Shown here: one piece after another, positions 17,841 through 26,904 of the stretch
How positions within the stretch are numbered: the first letter of the stretch is position 1
How the letters are laid out: every line of letters starts with the position of its first letter
NCBI GenBank assembly: GCA_017470985.1
Contig: JAFUXA010000007.1
Span: forward strand, 31,252-95,251
DNA from: Lachnospiraceae bacterium
GTDB lineage: Bacteria > Bacillota > Clostridia > Lachnospirales > Lachnospiraceae
Direction of reading: 5' to 3'
Length of the DNA stretch: 64,000 nt
Notes under the pieces: model-generated
The model's database searches: none
What the model saw: only the letters and a program-made list of their open reading frames with translations
Told to the model about the DNA's origin: nothing
Position numbers and translations under genes: made by a program

Positions 17841-19250
17841 ATGGCAGAACCAATATTTTCTATAATAATGTGGACTCATAATACCAATGAAGCATTCTTT
17901 CGCGATTGCATGGAAACTCTGGCATCTCAGACTTATGAGGGATGGCAGCTGTATATTATGGACAATAACGGAGCTGGATTTGTTCATCGAATCGCTACAG
18001 AATTCTTTCCTGAGGATATCCGAGTACATTATCGAAAACTGAAGACTGACAAAGGTATGGCATATGCTTACAATGTTGGAACACATTTTGTCATGACAAG
18101 TCTGGCTGGTGATGACCGGGCCAATGCGTCAAGTGAGTATATGCTCTTTATGAATCAGCATGATCGCTTAAGTCCTGAGGCATTATCGCTCATGGCTTCT
18201 GTGGTAAATGGTGTGGAAGATGTGTCTGACTGGCCTGAGATTATCTATACTGATGAGGACGAGATAGAGGGCGTGGATAGAGTTCGCCCGAATTTCAAGA
18301 CGGGATTTAACAAAGAATTATTGCTGCACAGAGACTATATCGGCGGATTTTTCGTCTTGTCAGTTCAGGCTGCTAGACAGCTTGGAGAGTTTCAGTCCAA
18401 GCTGCAGCACGCGGTGACTTATGATTATCTGTTGCGCGCCATGGAGAATCGTATGCGTTTTGCTCATGTGCCGGCTTTGATTTATCATAAGCGTCATGTA
18501 TATGATGTCAATCTGGAAAATATGTCCCGTAAAGAGCGCCGCAAATATGAGTTGAAAATAAAAAGAGAGTACATGGTTGCAGCCAAGGCTTCCCTTGCCA
18601 GACAGGGTATTGACGGAGAGATTACTGAGGGAAGCGATATGTCATACTGGATTATAGATTATAATGGAGTGGATTATGATCATCACAATCGTGATTTTAT
18701 CTTCCTGAAAAAAGATGGTATCAAGACATATACCAAGGATGCACAGAATATAAAGCGCATGTATGGTTATATAAAGCAGCTGGATGTGGCGGTAGTCGGT
18801 GGCAGATTTATAAAGTCTGGATTTGCCATAGAAAATTGTGGCTACATCTACAACAGCGGTGGAATAGCATTTCCTGCATTTTATGACCAGAAATTTTACA
18901 GACCTACTTATCAGCAGTTGGCTTCAATTCCAAGAGATGTAAGTATGGTAGATTTTGATTATTGCATGCTGGATGCGAAAATCTATCGCAAGCTGGGCGG
19001 CTTTGATGGCAATCTCACTGGCAGGGATTTGATGCTTGATTATTGTATGAGAGCCATTGAGAGAGGCTATAGAGTGGTTGTTGACCCTGCTATTATTGTC
19101 AGAGGTGGCAAGCGGGAATTCGATAGCACCAGAGAATCCAGTGCATATTTCCTTGAGAAATGGCAGGATAGACTGATTCCAGAAGATCCATTTTACAATA
19201 GAAACCTGCCTATGGGATTAGAGAATTTCAGATTAGATATTGGAGAGTAA
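17841..19250 (+). CDS. GT2-family glycosyltransferase, paralog of the first gene
   Basis: A 469-residue GT2-like protein. Seen: FSIIMWTHNTNEAFFRDCMETLASQTYEGWQLYIMDNN at the N-terminus (GT-A opening), FMNQHDRLSPEAL where most relatives carry DxDD, YTDEDEIEGVDRVRPNFKTGFNKELLL, and GRDLMLDYCMRA. The YTDED block and the following RP.F..G.NKELL segment match the partial gene at the window start, so the two are related. The missing DxDD acid pattern suggests altered metal use or weak activity. It is followed by an LCP gene after 17 bases, which places it in the wall-glycan pathway. Confidence 0.8.
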   Translation: MAEPIFSIIMWTHNTNEAFFRDCMETLASQTYEGWQLYIMDNNGAGFVHRIATEFFPEDIRVHYRKLKTDKGMAYAYNVGTHFVMTSLAGDDRANASSEYMLFMNQHDRLSPEALSLMASVVNGVEDVSDWPEIIYTDEDEIEGVDRVRPNFKTGFNKELLLHRDYIGGFFVLSVQAARQLGEFQSKLQHAVTYDYLLRAMENRMRFAHVPALIYHKRHVYDVNLENMSRKERRKYELKIKREYMVAAKASLARQGIDGEITEGSDMSYWIIDYNGVDYDHHNRDFIFLKKDGIKTYTKDAQNIKRMYGYIKQLDVAVVGGRFIKSGFAIENCGYIYNSGGIAFPAFYDQKFYRPTYQQLASIPRDVSMVDFDYCMLDAKIYRKLGGFDGNLTGRDLMLDYCMRAIERGYRVVVDPAIIVRGGKREFDSTRESSAYFLEKWQDRLIPEDPFYNRNLPMGLENFRLDIGE

Positions 19251-19267
19251 TAAAGAGGGAGAATTCT

Positions 19268-20818
19268 ATGGCAAAGAAAGAGATTTATAATATCGAATTG
19301 CCTTCAGAAAGAGGAAGTAGAACAAGTAGTTCTGGCGGAATGAGAACCAGAGCAAATGGTGGCACAACAAGAAATAGTGGCGCTTCTAGAAGCGGTGTCG
19401 GTACAAGAACTGGTGCTTCATCAACTAGAGGTGGCTCATCCCGAGGCGGTTATGCTTCTGGAGCCAGAAACGGCGCTAGTAAGAAGAAAATATCGACTGG
19501 CACTTCAAACAGAAGCGGCTATGGCTCGGGGAGCAGAACCGGATCTGCATCATCCAGAAATGGAGCATCTACAAGAACTGGATCTGCATCATCAAGAAGA
19601 GGATATGATTCCAGACGAGATTCATCAGAATACAGAAGCAGCACACGAGGCGCCTCACGAACGACTTCCTCTCGTAACAGACATATAGATGAGTACGAGG
19701 GGGCTGAGAACTACGAAAGACCTCGTAGAAGTTCTCGTCAGATTGCCAAGGCCAGAAAGAAGCGTAAGCGCAGGAAGATATTATTTATAATCGAAGCAAT
19801 TGCTCTTATCTTATTGCTTCTATTCCTGTTTGCCTGGTTGAAACTGGGACTTATCAATTGGGATGACCTTAAAAACCTGCGGACCAACAAGTTGGATGAT
19901 GAGACTGCAGCTTTGCTTGATGGTTATACAACAGTTGCCTTCTTTGGTGTGGATAACCGTTCCGCAGGACATTATGAAGGTGGAAACAGTGATAGTATTA
20001 TGATTTGTACTATCAACAACGACACCAAGGAAGTGCGAGTGGCATCTGTTTACAGAGATACTGTTCTCGATGTAGACGGCAAGGGAACTTATAAGAAATG
20101 TAATTATGCATACAACCATGGTGGCCCTGAGGAAGCAATCAATATGCTGAATCTCAACATGGATTTGGATATACAGAAATATGTGGCGGTAGACTTCTTC
20201 GCTCTTGCTGAAGTGATTGATGCCTTTGGTGGAATTGATTTGGATATTACTGAGGATGAGGCATATCATATGAATTCCGGTGGAGATATGTGCTACATTT
20301 GGGAGACTGCAACCAGTGCCGGTGTGGAAGTGCCGCCTGATGTAACTCCTGGAACAGGTGTCCATGTAAATGGAGTTCAGGCCGTAGCTTACGCCCGAAT
20401 CAGAAAGACCTCCGGTGGAGATTTCGCTAGAGCTCAGAGACAGAGAATAGTTCTGGAAAAGGTTGTAGAAAAGGCTCAGCATGCCAACATATTTACATTG
20501 AACAAAGTGGCGGATGCAGCTTTTGATGATGTGGGAACCAACTTTACTTTGAATCAGATTCTAAGCCTGGCCAAGTATGTGAAGGATTATCAGCTGGTGG
20601 ATACAGCAGGCTTCCCATTTTACAAGAACTCAGAGCACAGATTGGAGGGAACATCAGTTGTATGCCCATGTACACTTGAGTCAAATGTGCGTCAGCTTCA
20701 CGCTTTCTTGTACAATAATCCGGAAGTGAAATTGTCTGATGTTGTTGTAAGTACATCCAAGGACATTGAAAATCTCATGGGATTAGGCGAGGAAGATGCA
20801 CTGGATTACGGTTATTAA
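19268..20818 (+). CDS. LytR-CpsA-Psr (LCP) family glycopolymer ligase
   Basis: A 516-residue membrane-anchored protein that transfers lipid-linked glycopolymer to peptidoglycan. Residues 1-160 form a cytoplasmic tail made of Ser, Arg, Gly, Thr and Ala in imperfect repeats (GSRTGSASSRNGASTRTGS type), followed by a Lys/Arg cluster and one membrane segment at 171-191. The LCP domain runs from about 220 to 440: FFGVDNRSAG, NSDSIMICTIN, VASVYRDTVLDV and HVNGVQAVAYARIRKTSGGDFARAQRQRIVL carry the conserved Asp and Arg residues. The long basic low-complexity tail is much larger than in typical LCP proteins. It closes the polysaccharide locus. Confidence 0.9.
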   Translation: MAKKEIYNIELPSERGSRTSSSGGMRTRANGGTTRNSGASRSGVGTRTGASSTRGGSSRGGYASGARNGASKKKISTGTSNRSGYGSGSRTGSASSRNGASTRTGSASSRRGYDSRRDSSEYRSSTRGASRTTSSRNRHIDEYEGAENYERPRRSSRQIAKARKKRKRRKILFIIEAIALILLLLFLFAWLKLGLINWDDLKNLRTNKLDDETAALLDGYTTVAFFGVDNRSAGHYEGGNSDSIMICTINNDTKEVRVASVYRDTVLDVDGKGTYKKCNYAYNHGGPEEAINMLNLNMDLDIQKYVAVDFFALAEVIDAFGGIDLDITEDEAYHMNSGGDMCYIWETATSAGVEVPPDVTPGTGVHVNGVQAVAYARIRKTSGGDFARAQRQRIVLEKVVEKAQHANIFTLNKVADAAFDDVGTNFTLNQILSLAKYVKDYQLVDTAGFPFYKNSEHRLEGTSVVCPCTLESNVRQLHAFLYNNPEVKLSDVVVSTSKDIENLMGLGEEDALDYGY

Positions 20819-20825
20819 TAAAGTG

Positions 20826-20855
20826 TTGGGAATATTTGCCCAATAATGCTATAAT
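20826..20855 (+). promoter_or_regulatory. Predicted promoter upstream of glmS
   Basis: TTGGGA at 20826-20831, an 18-base spacer and TATAAT at 20850-20855. It would give a leader of about 150 bases before glmS. The same stretch has a short TTGGG/CCCAA hairpin overlapping the -35 region. No glmS ribozyme core was recognised in the leader. Confidence 0.5.
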
Positions 20856-21011
20856 AAGTGGACGTGTAGTTAGATTGACAATTGAAAATGTGTGAATCTG
20901 AATGCATGTTGTTGAAGAATTAAATGGTAATATTTGATACATAAAAGCAAAAATCATTGTGATTGGATGAATGGCTTTTATGAAATTAATAGTGATAGAA
21001 AGGGAACAAAT

Positions 21012-22841
21012 ATGTGTGGAATAGTTGGATATATAGGTAAGTCACAGGCTGCACCTATATTGCTTGATGGACTTTCACGATTGGAATACAGGGGATATGA
21101 TTCAGCCGGAATTGCAGTATATAATGGCAACGAGCTGGTGGGCAAGAAAGCTATGGGTAAGCTGAAGGCCCTGTCTGAGCTTACTCATGATGGCGAGAAT
21201 ATGCCTGGAACAGTTGGTATTGGGCATACTCGTTGGGCTACCCATGGAGAACCATCTGTAACCAATGCTCATCCTCATTTCAACTCTGATGAGACAATTG
21301 CAGTGGTACACAATGGTATCATTGAAAATTATATGAAGATTCGCGAGAAGCTTACAGCCAAGGGTTATGTATTTCAGTCAGAGACTGATACAGAGTGTGT
21401 AGCACATTTGCTTGATTATTATTACAATGGCAATCCGCTGGAGGCTATTACCAAGGTTATTCACCGTGTGGAAGGTTCGTATGCTCTTGGAATTATTTTC
21501 GCAGAGCATCCGGACAAGGTTTATGCAGTTCGTAAGAACAGTCCGCTTATTGTAGGCGAGAGCGAGACGGGAAGTCTCATTGCATCAGATGTGCCTGCTG
21601 TTTTGAAGTACACTCGCGATGTGTATATGATTGAAAATGATGAGATTGCTGAGCTTACAGAAGATGATATTAAGTTCTTTGATGTGGATGGTCAGCCAAT
21701 TGAGAAGCAGTCTAAGCACATTGATTGGGATGCGGATGCTGCTGAAAAGGGTGGTTATGAATATTTCATGTTGAAGGAAATGTTCGAGCAGCCAAAGACG
21801 GTTAGAGATACATTGAATCCTAGAATTGACAAGGATGACAATATATTTATCGAAGAGCTTGGAATGACAGACGAGGAAATCAGGGATATTTCCCGAATTA
21901 GAATTGTGGCATGTGGTTCTGCATATCACACTGGTGTAACTTCCAAGTATGTATTTGAAGGAATGGCTCGAATTCCAGTTGAGGTGGATCTGGCATCAGA
22001 GTTCAGATACAGAGATCCAATTCTAGATCCAAAGGAATTGGTGATTATCGTATCTCAGTCAGGTGAGACAGCTGATTCCCTTGAGGCATTGAAGTTGGCT
22101 CGCGCCAAGGGTAATATCACTCTTGGTATTGTAAATGTAGTTGGATCATCCATTGCCCGTGAAGCTGACAAGGTAATGTACACATGGGCTGGACCTGAAA
22201 TAGCCGTTGCTACAACCAAGGCTTATACAGCACAGCTTATTGCTGAGTACTTATTGGCAATTAAATTTGCTTATGTTAGAGGTCAGATTACAGCAGATGA
22301 GATGCATGAGTATGTAGGTGACTTGAAGAAGTTGCCAGAGCAGATTGAGATGCTTCTTGCAAATCAGACTCGTATTCAGAAGTTTGCTAACAGATATGTT
22401 TCTGCCAAGGATGTGTTCTTCATTGGTAGAGGAATTGATTATGCTATTTCTCTTGAGGGCTCATTGAAGTTGAAAGAGATTTCTTACATTCATTCGGAGG
22501 CTTATGCAGCCGGAGAATTGAAACATGGTACAATCTCACTTATTGAGGAGGGAACTCTTGTTGCTGCAGTTGTAACACAGAAGGATCTGTATCCGAAGAC
22601 AATCAGCAACATTCGTGAGGTTACAACTCGCGGAGCATTTGTTCTTGCAGTTACTAATGAGGACAATACAGAGATTGAAAATGTAGCAGATTATGTTATT
22701 TACATACCTGAGACTAATCAGTATTTCACAAACTCACTTGCAATTATTCCATTACAGCTATTTGGTTACTATGTATCAGTAGGCAAGGGATTGGATGTGG
22801 ATAAGCCAAGAAATCTGGCTAAGTCAGTTACAGTAGAGTAA
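21012..22841 (+). CDS. glmS: Glutamine--fructose-6-phosphate aminotransferase (isomerising)
   Basis: A 609-residue enzyme that makes glucosamine-6-phosphate from fructose-6-phosphate and glutamine, the entry to UDP-GlcNAc and wall synthesis. The start is ATG 21012, giving MCGIVGYIG so that Cys2 becomes the N-terminal nucleophile; an open frame upstream to 20934 would bury that cysteine and is rejected. Seen: LEYRGYDSAG and GHTRWATHG in the glutaminase domain, SQSGETADSLEAL in the first SIS domain, SIS domain two from about 455, and the C-terminal DKPRNLAKSVTVE typical of GlmS. A terminator follows directly. Confidence 0.97.
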   Translation: MCGIVGYIGKSQAAPILLDGLSRLEYRGYDSAGIAVYNGNELVGKKAMGKLKALSELTHDGENMPGTVGIGHTRWATHGEPSVTNAHPHFNSDETIAVVHNGIIENYMKIREKLTAKGYVFQSETDTECVAHLLDYYYNGNPLEAITKVIHRVEGSYALGIIFAEHPDKVYAVRKNSPLIVGESETGSLIASDVPAVLKYTRDVYMIENDEIAELTEDDIKFFDVDGQPIEKQSKHIDWDADAAEKGGYEYFMLKEMFEQPKTVRDTLNPRIDKDDNIFIEELGMTDEEIRDISRIRIVACGSAYHTGVTSKYVFEGMARIPVEVDLASEFRYRDPILDPKELVIIVSQSGETADSLEALKLARAKGNITLGIVNVVGSSIAREADKVMYTWAGPEIAVATTKAYTAQLIAEYLLAIKFAYVRGQITADEMHEYVGDLKKLPEQIEMLLANQTRIQKFANRYVSAKDVFFIGRGIDYAISLEGSLKLKEISYIHSEAYAAGELKHGTISLIEEGTLVAAVVTQKDLYPKTISNIREVTTRGAFVLAVTNEDNTEIENVADYVIYIPETNQYFTNSLAIIPLQLFGYYVSVGKGLDVDKPRNLAKSVTVE

Positions 22842-22845
22842 GTTT

Positions 22846-22882
22846 GGGGCTCGTCACCTTTTGGGGGCGAGCTCATTTTATT
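22846..22882 (+). terminator. Rho-independent terminator after glmS
   Basis: A GGGCTCGTCACC / GGGGGCGAGCTC stem-loop with a TTTTG loop is followed by TCATTTTATT. Confidence 0.75.
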
Positions 22883-22990
22883 AAAAATATTTAACACAGG
22901 CATAACAAAATGTGTGCTAAATCATCACATTTCCATCACAAATGAAAATTATATTAGTATCTAGAAAGTATATGAAGGGAGCGCAAAGAG

Positions 22991-24322
22991 ATGGATACTT
23001 CAAATAATAACAATAATAATTACAATTATTATTACGACCCAAACGAGAATAAATCAAAGGAAGAAAAGAAGGCTATAAAGCGAGCAAAGCGTGCCCAGAA
23101 GCAGGCTCAGAGAAGAGAGAGAAGACAGGGCGAGAGCTTTGGATTCAAGTTGGCCAAGGTGGCATGTGTGGCTGTAGTATTTGGTCTGGTATCAGGTTCA
23201 GTATTTGCAGGAACTGAGAGATTTATCCTGAAGGACAGAGGAAATGATTCTTCAACACAGTCAGTAGAAGCTCAGACTATATCTAAGTCCAATTTGCTTG
23301 ACTCTACTTCAGTTTCAACAGCTACAACAGTTTCTGATGTGTCAGATATTGTAGACAATGTAATGCCTTCTATTGTGGCAGTTACAAATCTGTCTTACAC
23401 AGAATATAGAAATCTATTTGGCAGAACTGCAACTTATGAGAATGAAGCAGCAGGTTCCGGTATTATCATCAGCCAGGATGACGAGTATATATATATTGCA
23501 ACCAACAATCATGTTGTTGAAGGTGCTGAGACTCTTACAATTACATTTTGCGATGACGCAGCAGTGCCTGCGACTGTAAAAGGTACAGATGCATCCGTGG
23601 ATTTGGCAGTAGTTGCGGTAAAGATTTCAGATATTGACTCAGATACAATGAGCAATATTCAGGTGGCTTCTGTTGGCGATTCAGATACATTGAAAGTTGG
23701 TGAATCTGCAGTTGTTATTGGAAATGCCTTGGGCTATGGACAGTCCGTAACTACAGGTATCATTTCTGCCACAGAGCGTGATGTTACTCTGCAAAATGAG
23801 GACGGAACAACTATTACCAATTCGCTTATACAGACAGATGCGGCAGTTAACCCTGGAAACAGTGGTGGTGCTTTGTTAAATATTAATGGTCAGGTAGTTG
23901 GTATTGTATCTGCTAAATATTCAGATACTGCAGTTGAAGGTATGGGATATGCAATTCCTATTACAACTGCCCAGACAATTATTTCAGAACTTATTAATCG
24001 TAAAGAGGTGTCAGCTGAGGATGCTTCTTACTTTGGAATAGCAGGTGTAGATATATCTGCTTCCATGTCATCTTACTATAACATTCCTCAGGGCGTATAT
24101 GTGTCAAAGGTTGCCAGTGGAAGCGGTGCTGAACTTGCTGACATTTCACAGAAGGATGTAATTACCAAGTTCAATGGTAAGTCAGTCAGCTCAATGGAAG
24201 AGATTAGTGAGCAGATGAAATATATTCCAGCCGGCACAACTATTTCAGTTACAGTTGCCAAGGCAAATGATGATTATAAAGAGACTGATGTGAAGGTTAC
24301 ACTGAGTAACAAGATGAAATAA
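22991..24322 (+). CDS. HtrA/DegP-type membrane-anchored serine protease
   Basis: A 443-residue S1C protease for quality control of exported proteins. An Asn- and Lys/Arg-rich cytoplasmic N-terminus precedes a membrane segment at about 53-73. The catalytic triad is visible as His174 (NNHVVEG), Asp204 (VDLAVV) and Ser291 (GNSGGAL), followed by a single PDZ domain at about 345-440. Length and architecture match Gram-positive HtrA proteins. It has its own region between two terminator/promoter areas, so it is probably monocistronic. A repeated CATCACA pair lies upstream at 22923-22940 and might be a regulator site, which is speculative. Confidence 0.93.
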   Translation: MDTSNNNNNNYNYYYDPNENKSKEEKKAIKRAKRAQKQAQRRERRQGESFGFKLAKVACVAVVFGLVSGSVFAGTERFILKDRGNDSSTQSVEAQTISKSNLLDSTSVSTATTVSDVSDIVDNVMPSIVAVTNLSYTEYRNLFGRTATYENEAAGSGIIISQDDEYIYIATNNHVVEGAETLTITFCDDAAVPATVKGTDASVDLAVVAVKISDIDSDTMSNIQVASVGDSDTLKVGESAVVIGNALGYGQSVTTGIISATERDVTLQNEDGTTITNSLIQTDAAVNPGNSGGALLNINGQVVGIVSAKYSDTAVEGMGYAIPITTAQTIISELINRKEVSAEDASYFGIAGVDISASMSSYYNIPQGVYVSKVASGSGAELADISQKDVITKFNGKSVSSMEEISEQMKYIPAGTTISVTVAKANDDYKETDVKVTLSNKMK

Positions 24323-24334
24323 TTGCTCTCCTCC

Positions 24335-24363
24335 TTGCTTAAGAAGTGGAACTTACTTATAAT
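24335..24363 (+). promoter_or_regulatory. Predicted promoter upstream of carbamate kinase
   Basis: TTGCTT at 24335-24340, a 17-base spacer and TATAAT at 24358-24363, about 30 bases upstream of GGGAGGAG and the ATG of the kinase gene. Confidence 0.6.
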
Positions 24364-24398
24364 ATTTACATACAGAAATTTCCAGGGAGGAGACTGAA

Positions 24399-25331
24399 AT
24401 GGGAAATAAGAGAATAGTAATTGCTTTGGGACATGAAGCACTTGGAACTACTTTACCTGAACAACAGAAGGCTTTAGAGAAGACTGCCAAGGCAGTAGCA
24501 AAATTTATCTTGCAGGATTATCAGGTGGTAATTACACATAGTAACGGGCCACAGGTTAGCACAATTCATGCAGCAATGTCTGAATTTGCCAAGAACCATC
24601 CGGAATATTCTGCGACTCCTATGTCAGTTTGCTCTGCAATGAGTCAGGGATTTATCGGATATGATTTGCAGAATGCTATCAGATCTGAACTTATTATGCA
24701 TGGTATATACAAGACTGTATCTACTATTTTGACACAGGTTACAGTTGACCCATATGATGAAGCATTTTACAAGCCTAGCAAAGTTGTAGGTAGAATTCTT
24801 ACAGCAGCAGAGGCTGAAGCTGAGGAGCAGAAAGGCAATCACGTGGTTGAAGTAGAAGGTGGTTTCCGTAGAATCGTAGCGACACCTAAGCCAATGGAGA
24901 TTGTAGAGTTGGATGCTATCAAAGCACTGCTTGATGCAGGTCAGGTTGTAATAGCCTGCGGTGGCGGCGGAATCCCTGTTCTTCCACAGGAGAACAAATT
25001 ACAGGGCGCCAGTGCTGTGATTGAAAAGGATACAATTGCTGGATGTCTGGCTGACAAGCTTGATGCAGATATGCTTGTTATCTTGACAGGAGCTGATAAG
25101 GTGGCATTGAATTATGGCACAGATAATCAGACAAATCTGGATTATATCACAGTGAAACAGGCCAAGGATTATATGGCCCAGGGACAGTTTGAGGCTGGCA
25201 CAATGCTTCCAAAGATTCAGGCGGCTGTGGAATATATTGGAGATTCAGCAGTGAGAAAGGCTCTGATTACAAAGCTTTCAGCCGACAAGGTTTCTCTCGG
25301 TGGCGAGATGGGAACTATGATTGGTAAGTAA
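24399..25331 (+). CDS. arcC: Carbamate kinase
   Basis: A 310-residue amino-acid-kinase-fold enzyme that interconverts carbamoyl phosphate plus ADP and carbamate plus ATP. Seen: RIVIALGHEALG at the N-terminus, ITHSNGPQVS, SQGFIGYDLQNAI, VIACGGGGIPVL and TGADKVALNYG, all diagnostic of ArcC. In most relatives the first motif reads ALGGNAL; here it is ALGHEAL, a substitution in the nucleotide/substrate loop. No arcA or arcB lies next to it, so it may act in purine or agmatine/citrulline degradation or simply in ATP recovery. Its stop codon sits inside the first unit of a 20-bp tandem repeat. Confidence 0.93.
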   Translation: MGNKRIVIALGHEALGTTLPEQQKALEKTAKAVAKFILQDYQVVITHSNGPQVSTIHAAMSEFAKNHPEYSATPMSVCSAMSQGFIGYDLQNAIRSELIMHGIYKTVSTILTQVTVDPYDEAFYKPSKVVGRILTAAEAEAEEQKGNHVVEVEGGFRRIVATPKPMEIVELDAIKALLDAGQVVIACGGGGIPVLPQENKLQGASAVIEKDTIAGCLADKLDADMLVILTGADKVALNYGTDNQTNLDYITVKQAKDYMAQGQFEAGTMLPKIQAAVEYIGDSAVRKALITKLSADKVSLGGEMGTMIGK

Positions 25332-25422
25332 GAATTAAGTCTGGAAAGTAAGAACTAAGACTGGTGAGTAAGAATTAAGACTGGTAAGTGAGAATTAAGA
25401 TTAACAAGTAAGAATTAAGATA
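25323..25422 (+). repeat. Five-copy 20-bp tandem repeat overlapping the arcC stop
   Basis: Units at 25323, 25343, 25363, 25383 and 25403 share the form GGTAAGTAAGAATTAAGACT with one to five changes each. The first unit contains the last arcC codons GGT AAG TAA. All units carry the TAAGAATTAAG or a near form. The rest of the gap to 25647 holds a terminator and a possible promoter, and no further gene is visible. Confidence 0.9.
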
Positions 25423-25467
25423 TAAGTTGATAAGTGTGTGCAAATAGACTTGTTGGCTGTAGTTTTG

Positions 25468-25510
25468 CTCAAGAAATATGTGGTAGACATATATTTCTTG
25501 AGTTTTTTAT
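25468..25510 (+). terminator. Rho-independent terminator downstream of arcC
   Basis: CTCAAGAAATAT at 25468-25479 pairs with ATATTTCTTGAG at 25491-25502, a perfect 12-bp stem, followed by TTTTTTAT. Confidence 0.9.
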
Positions 25511-25647
25511 TTCAGCTGTTTGCATGCATTATGGAGTCAGTGATGACTCGAGCAGGAGTATTTGAACTGCATGAGTTAGAAAATGTGAATTGGAATTGAT
25601 TAAACAAATACTGGTTTATGCCGGGTAAATATACTAGAATATAGTTT

Positions 25648-26892
25648 ATGAGAGATGTGAAATTTGCGGTGGTAATTCCGGCGTATAATGCCCAGGATTA
25701 TTTACCAGAAATGTATAAAACTTTATTAGAACAGACATACAAGAATTTCCTTGTGATAACCATTGATGATTGCAGTCAGGATAAGACTGGTGATATTGCA
25801 GATGAGTATGTGGAAATATTTCACCAGGCAGGCATTGATATGGTGGCTCACCACAAGACTGTAAACGAAGGCCTAAGTGCTGCGAGAAATACAGGAATTG
25901 ATATTGCAATTTATGCAGGTAATTGCGATTATATCCTGTTTTTGGATGCTGATGATACAGTATCTGTTGAACTCTTGGCTACACTGGTGGAGAAGATTAC
26001 TGGTGCAAATGCTGTCCAGGAAAGCGAAATCGATAATCATGATGATTTTATGAGAAATGCTCCTGACATGCTAATTTACGGATTCAGCGAGGATTATTAT
26101 TCTGAACATGGTGAACTGACATTTTCCAGAGAGATTCACACTGACGAAGCATATTTGACACGTCATAAAAAGAGTGACGAGGCTCAGGTTTTGGATTTTG
26201 TGAAGGACAACCGGGCGTATATGACTATGCTGGCAGAATTGGAAGCTAATACAATGCTTGGTTATGCATGGAACAAGGCATATAAGCTGGCATTATTTGA
26301 CAGGTATAACTTGATTTTTGAGGTGGTGATGCATATCGAGGACATAGTCTTTAATCTGGCTTTCCTGGAGCATGCCACAAGCCTATGTGTGGTTGATGAG
26401 ATTTTGTATCACTATAGAAATGCCAATCAGGTCAGGTTAACTGCCAAAGTGCTGCCTAATTACATGCGGTTGCAGAAGCGTCGCGTATATGAATTTATGC
26501 GATTACAGAATCATGTGGCTGAGGATTCGGCTGGCATGAAGAGGGATTCTGTTGGTGAAGCAGAGATTCCTGAGAGGGTATATCAGGTGGCTGCGGGAGT
26601 GTATTTTAGATCATTGGAATCTATGATTGTGAGAGAAATCTCGCAGAAGAAAAACAAAAGAGATATAATAGAGATGGTTGAATCAGAACTTGTTGATGAA
26701 TTATATACTGTCAACGGCAAGAATCTGTATTTGCTATTGAGGGGACATTTGCCGGAGAGTAAGACGGCTGAATTATTGTATAAGCCTCTGGCTCAGGGAA
26801 AAATTAATAAGGCTTACCGAAATGCTTGTATTATTGGCTTTGTTCAGAAGCATTTCTCGGGACTTTATGCAAAATTGAAACAACACAGGTAG
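25648..26892 (+). CDS. GT2-family glycosyltransferase
   Basis: A 414-residue GT2 protein. Seen: KFAVVIPAYNAQDYLPEM at 5-22, IDDCSQDKTGD at 39-49 and FLDADDTVS at 98-106, then a longer C-terminal half with several acidic and basic helices of unknown role. No ribosome binding site of normal strength is visible before the ATG at 25648; a TATACT box lies only 13 bases upstream, so the message may be nearly leaderless. An in-frame alternative start was not found. mgsA follows after 12 bases with its own AAGGAG, so the two are probably co-transcribed although functionally unrelated. Confidence 0.83.
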   Translation: MRDVKFAVVIPAYNAQDYLPEMYKTLLEQTYKNFLVITIDDCSQDKTGDIADEYVEIFHQAGIDMVAHHKTVNEGLSAARNTGIDIAIYAGNCDYILFLDADDTVSVELLATLVEKITGANAVQESEIDNHDDFMRNAPDMLIYGFSEDYYSEHGELTFSREIHTDEAYLTRHKKSDEAQVLDFVKDNRAYMTMLAELEANTMLGYAWNKAYKLALFDRYNLIFEVVMHIEDIVFNLAFLEHATSLCVVDEILYHYRNANQVRLTAKVLPNYMRLQKRRVYEFMRLQNHVAEDSAGMKRDSVGEAEIPERVYQVAAGVYFRSLESMIVREISQKKNKRDIIEMVESELVDELYTVNGKNLYLLLRGHLPESKTAELLYKPLAQGKINKAYRNACIIGFVQKHFSGLYAKLKQHR

Positions 26893-26904
26893 AAGGAGAG
26901 AATT

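Noticed and set aside
20856-21011. glmS ribozyme in the glmS leader
   Set aside because: The leader is short and no recognisable ribozyme core or pseudoknot arms could be found; the glmS start codon is simply preceded by a plain AGGGA site.
25323-25422. CRISPR array
   Set aside because: Units are contiguous 20-mers without spacers, so this is a plain tandem repeat.
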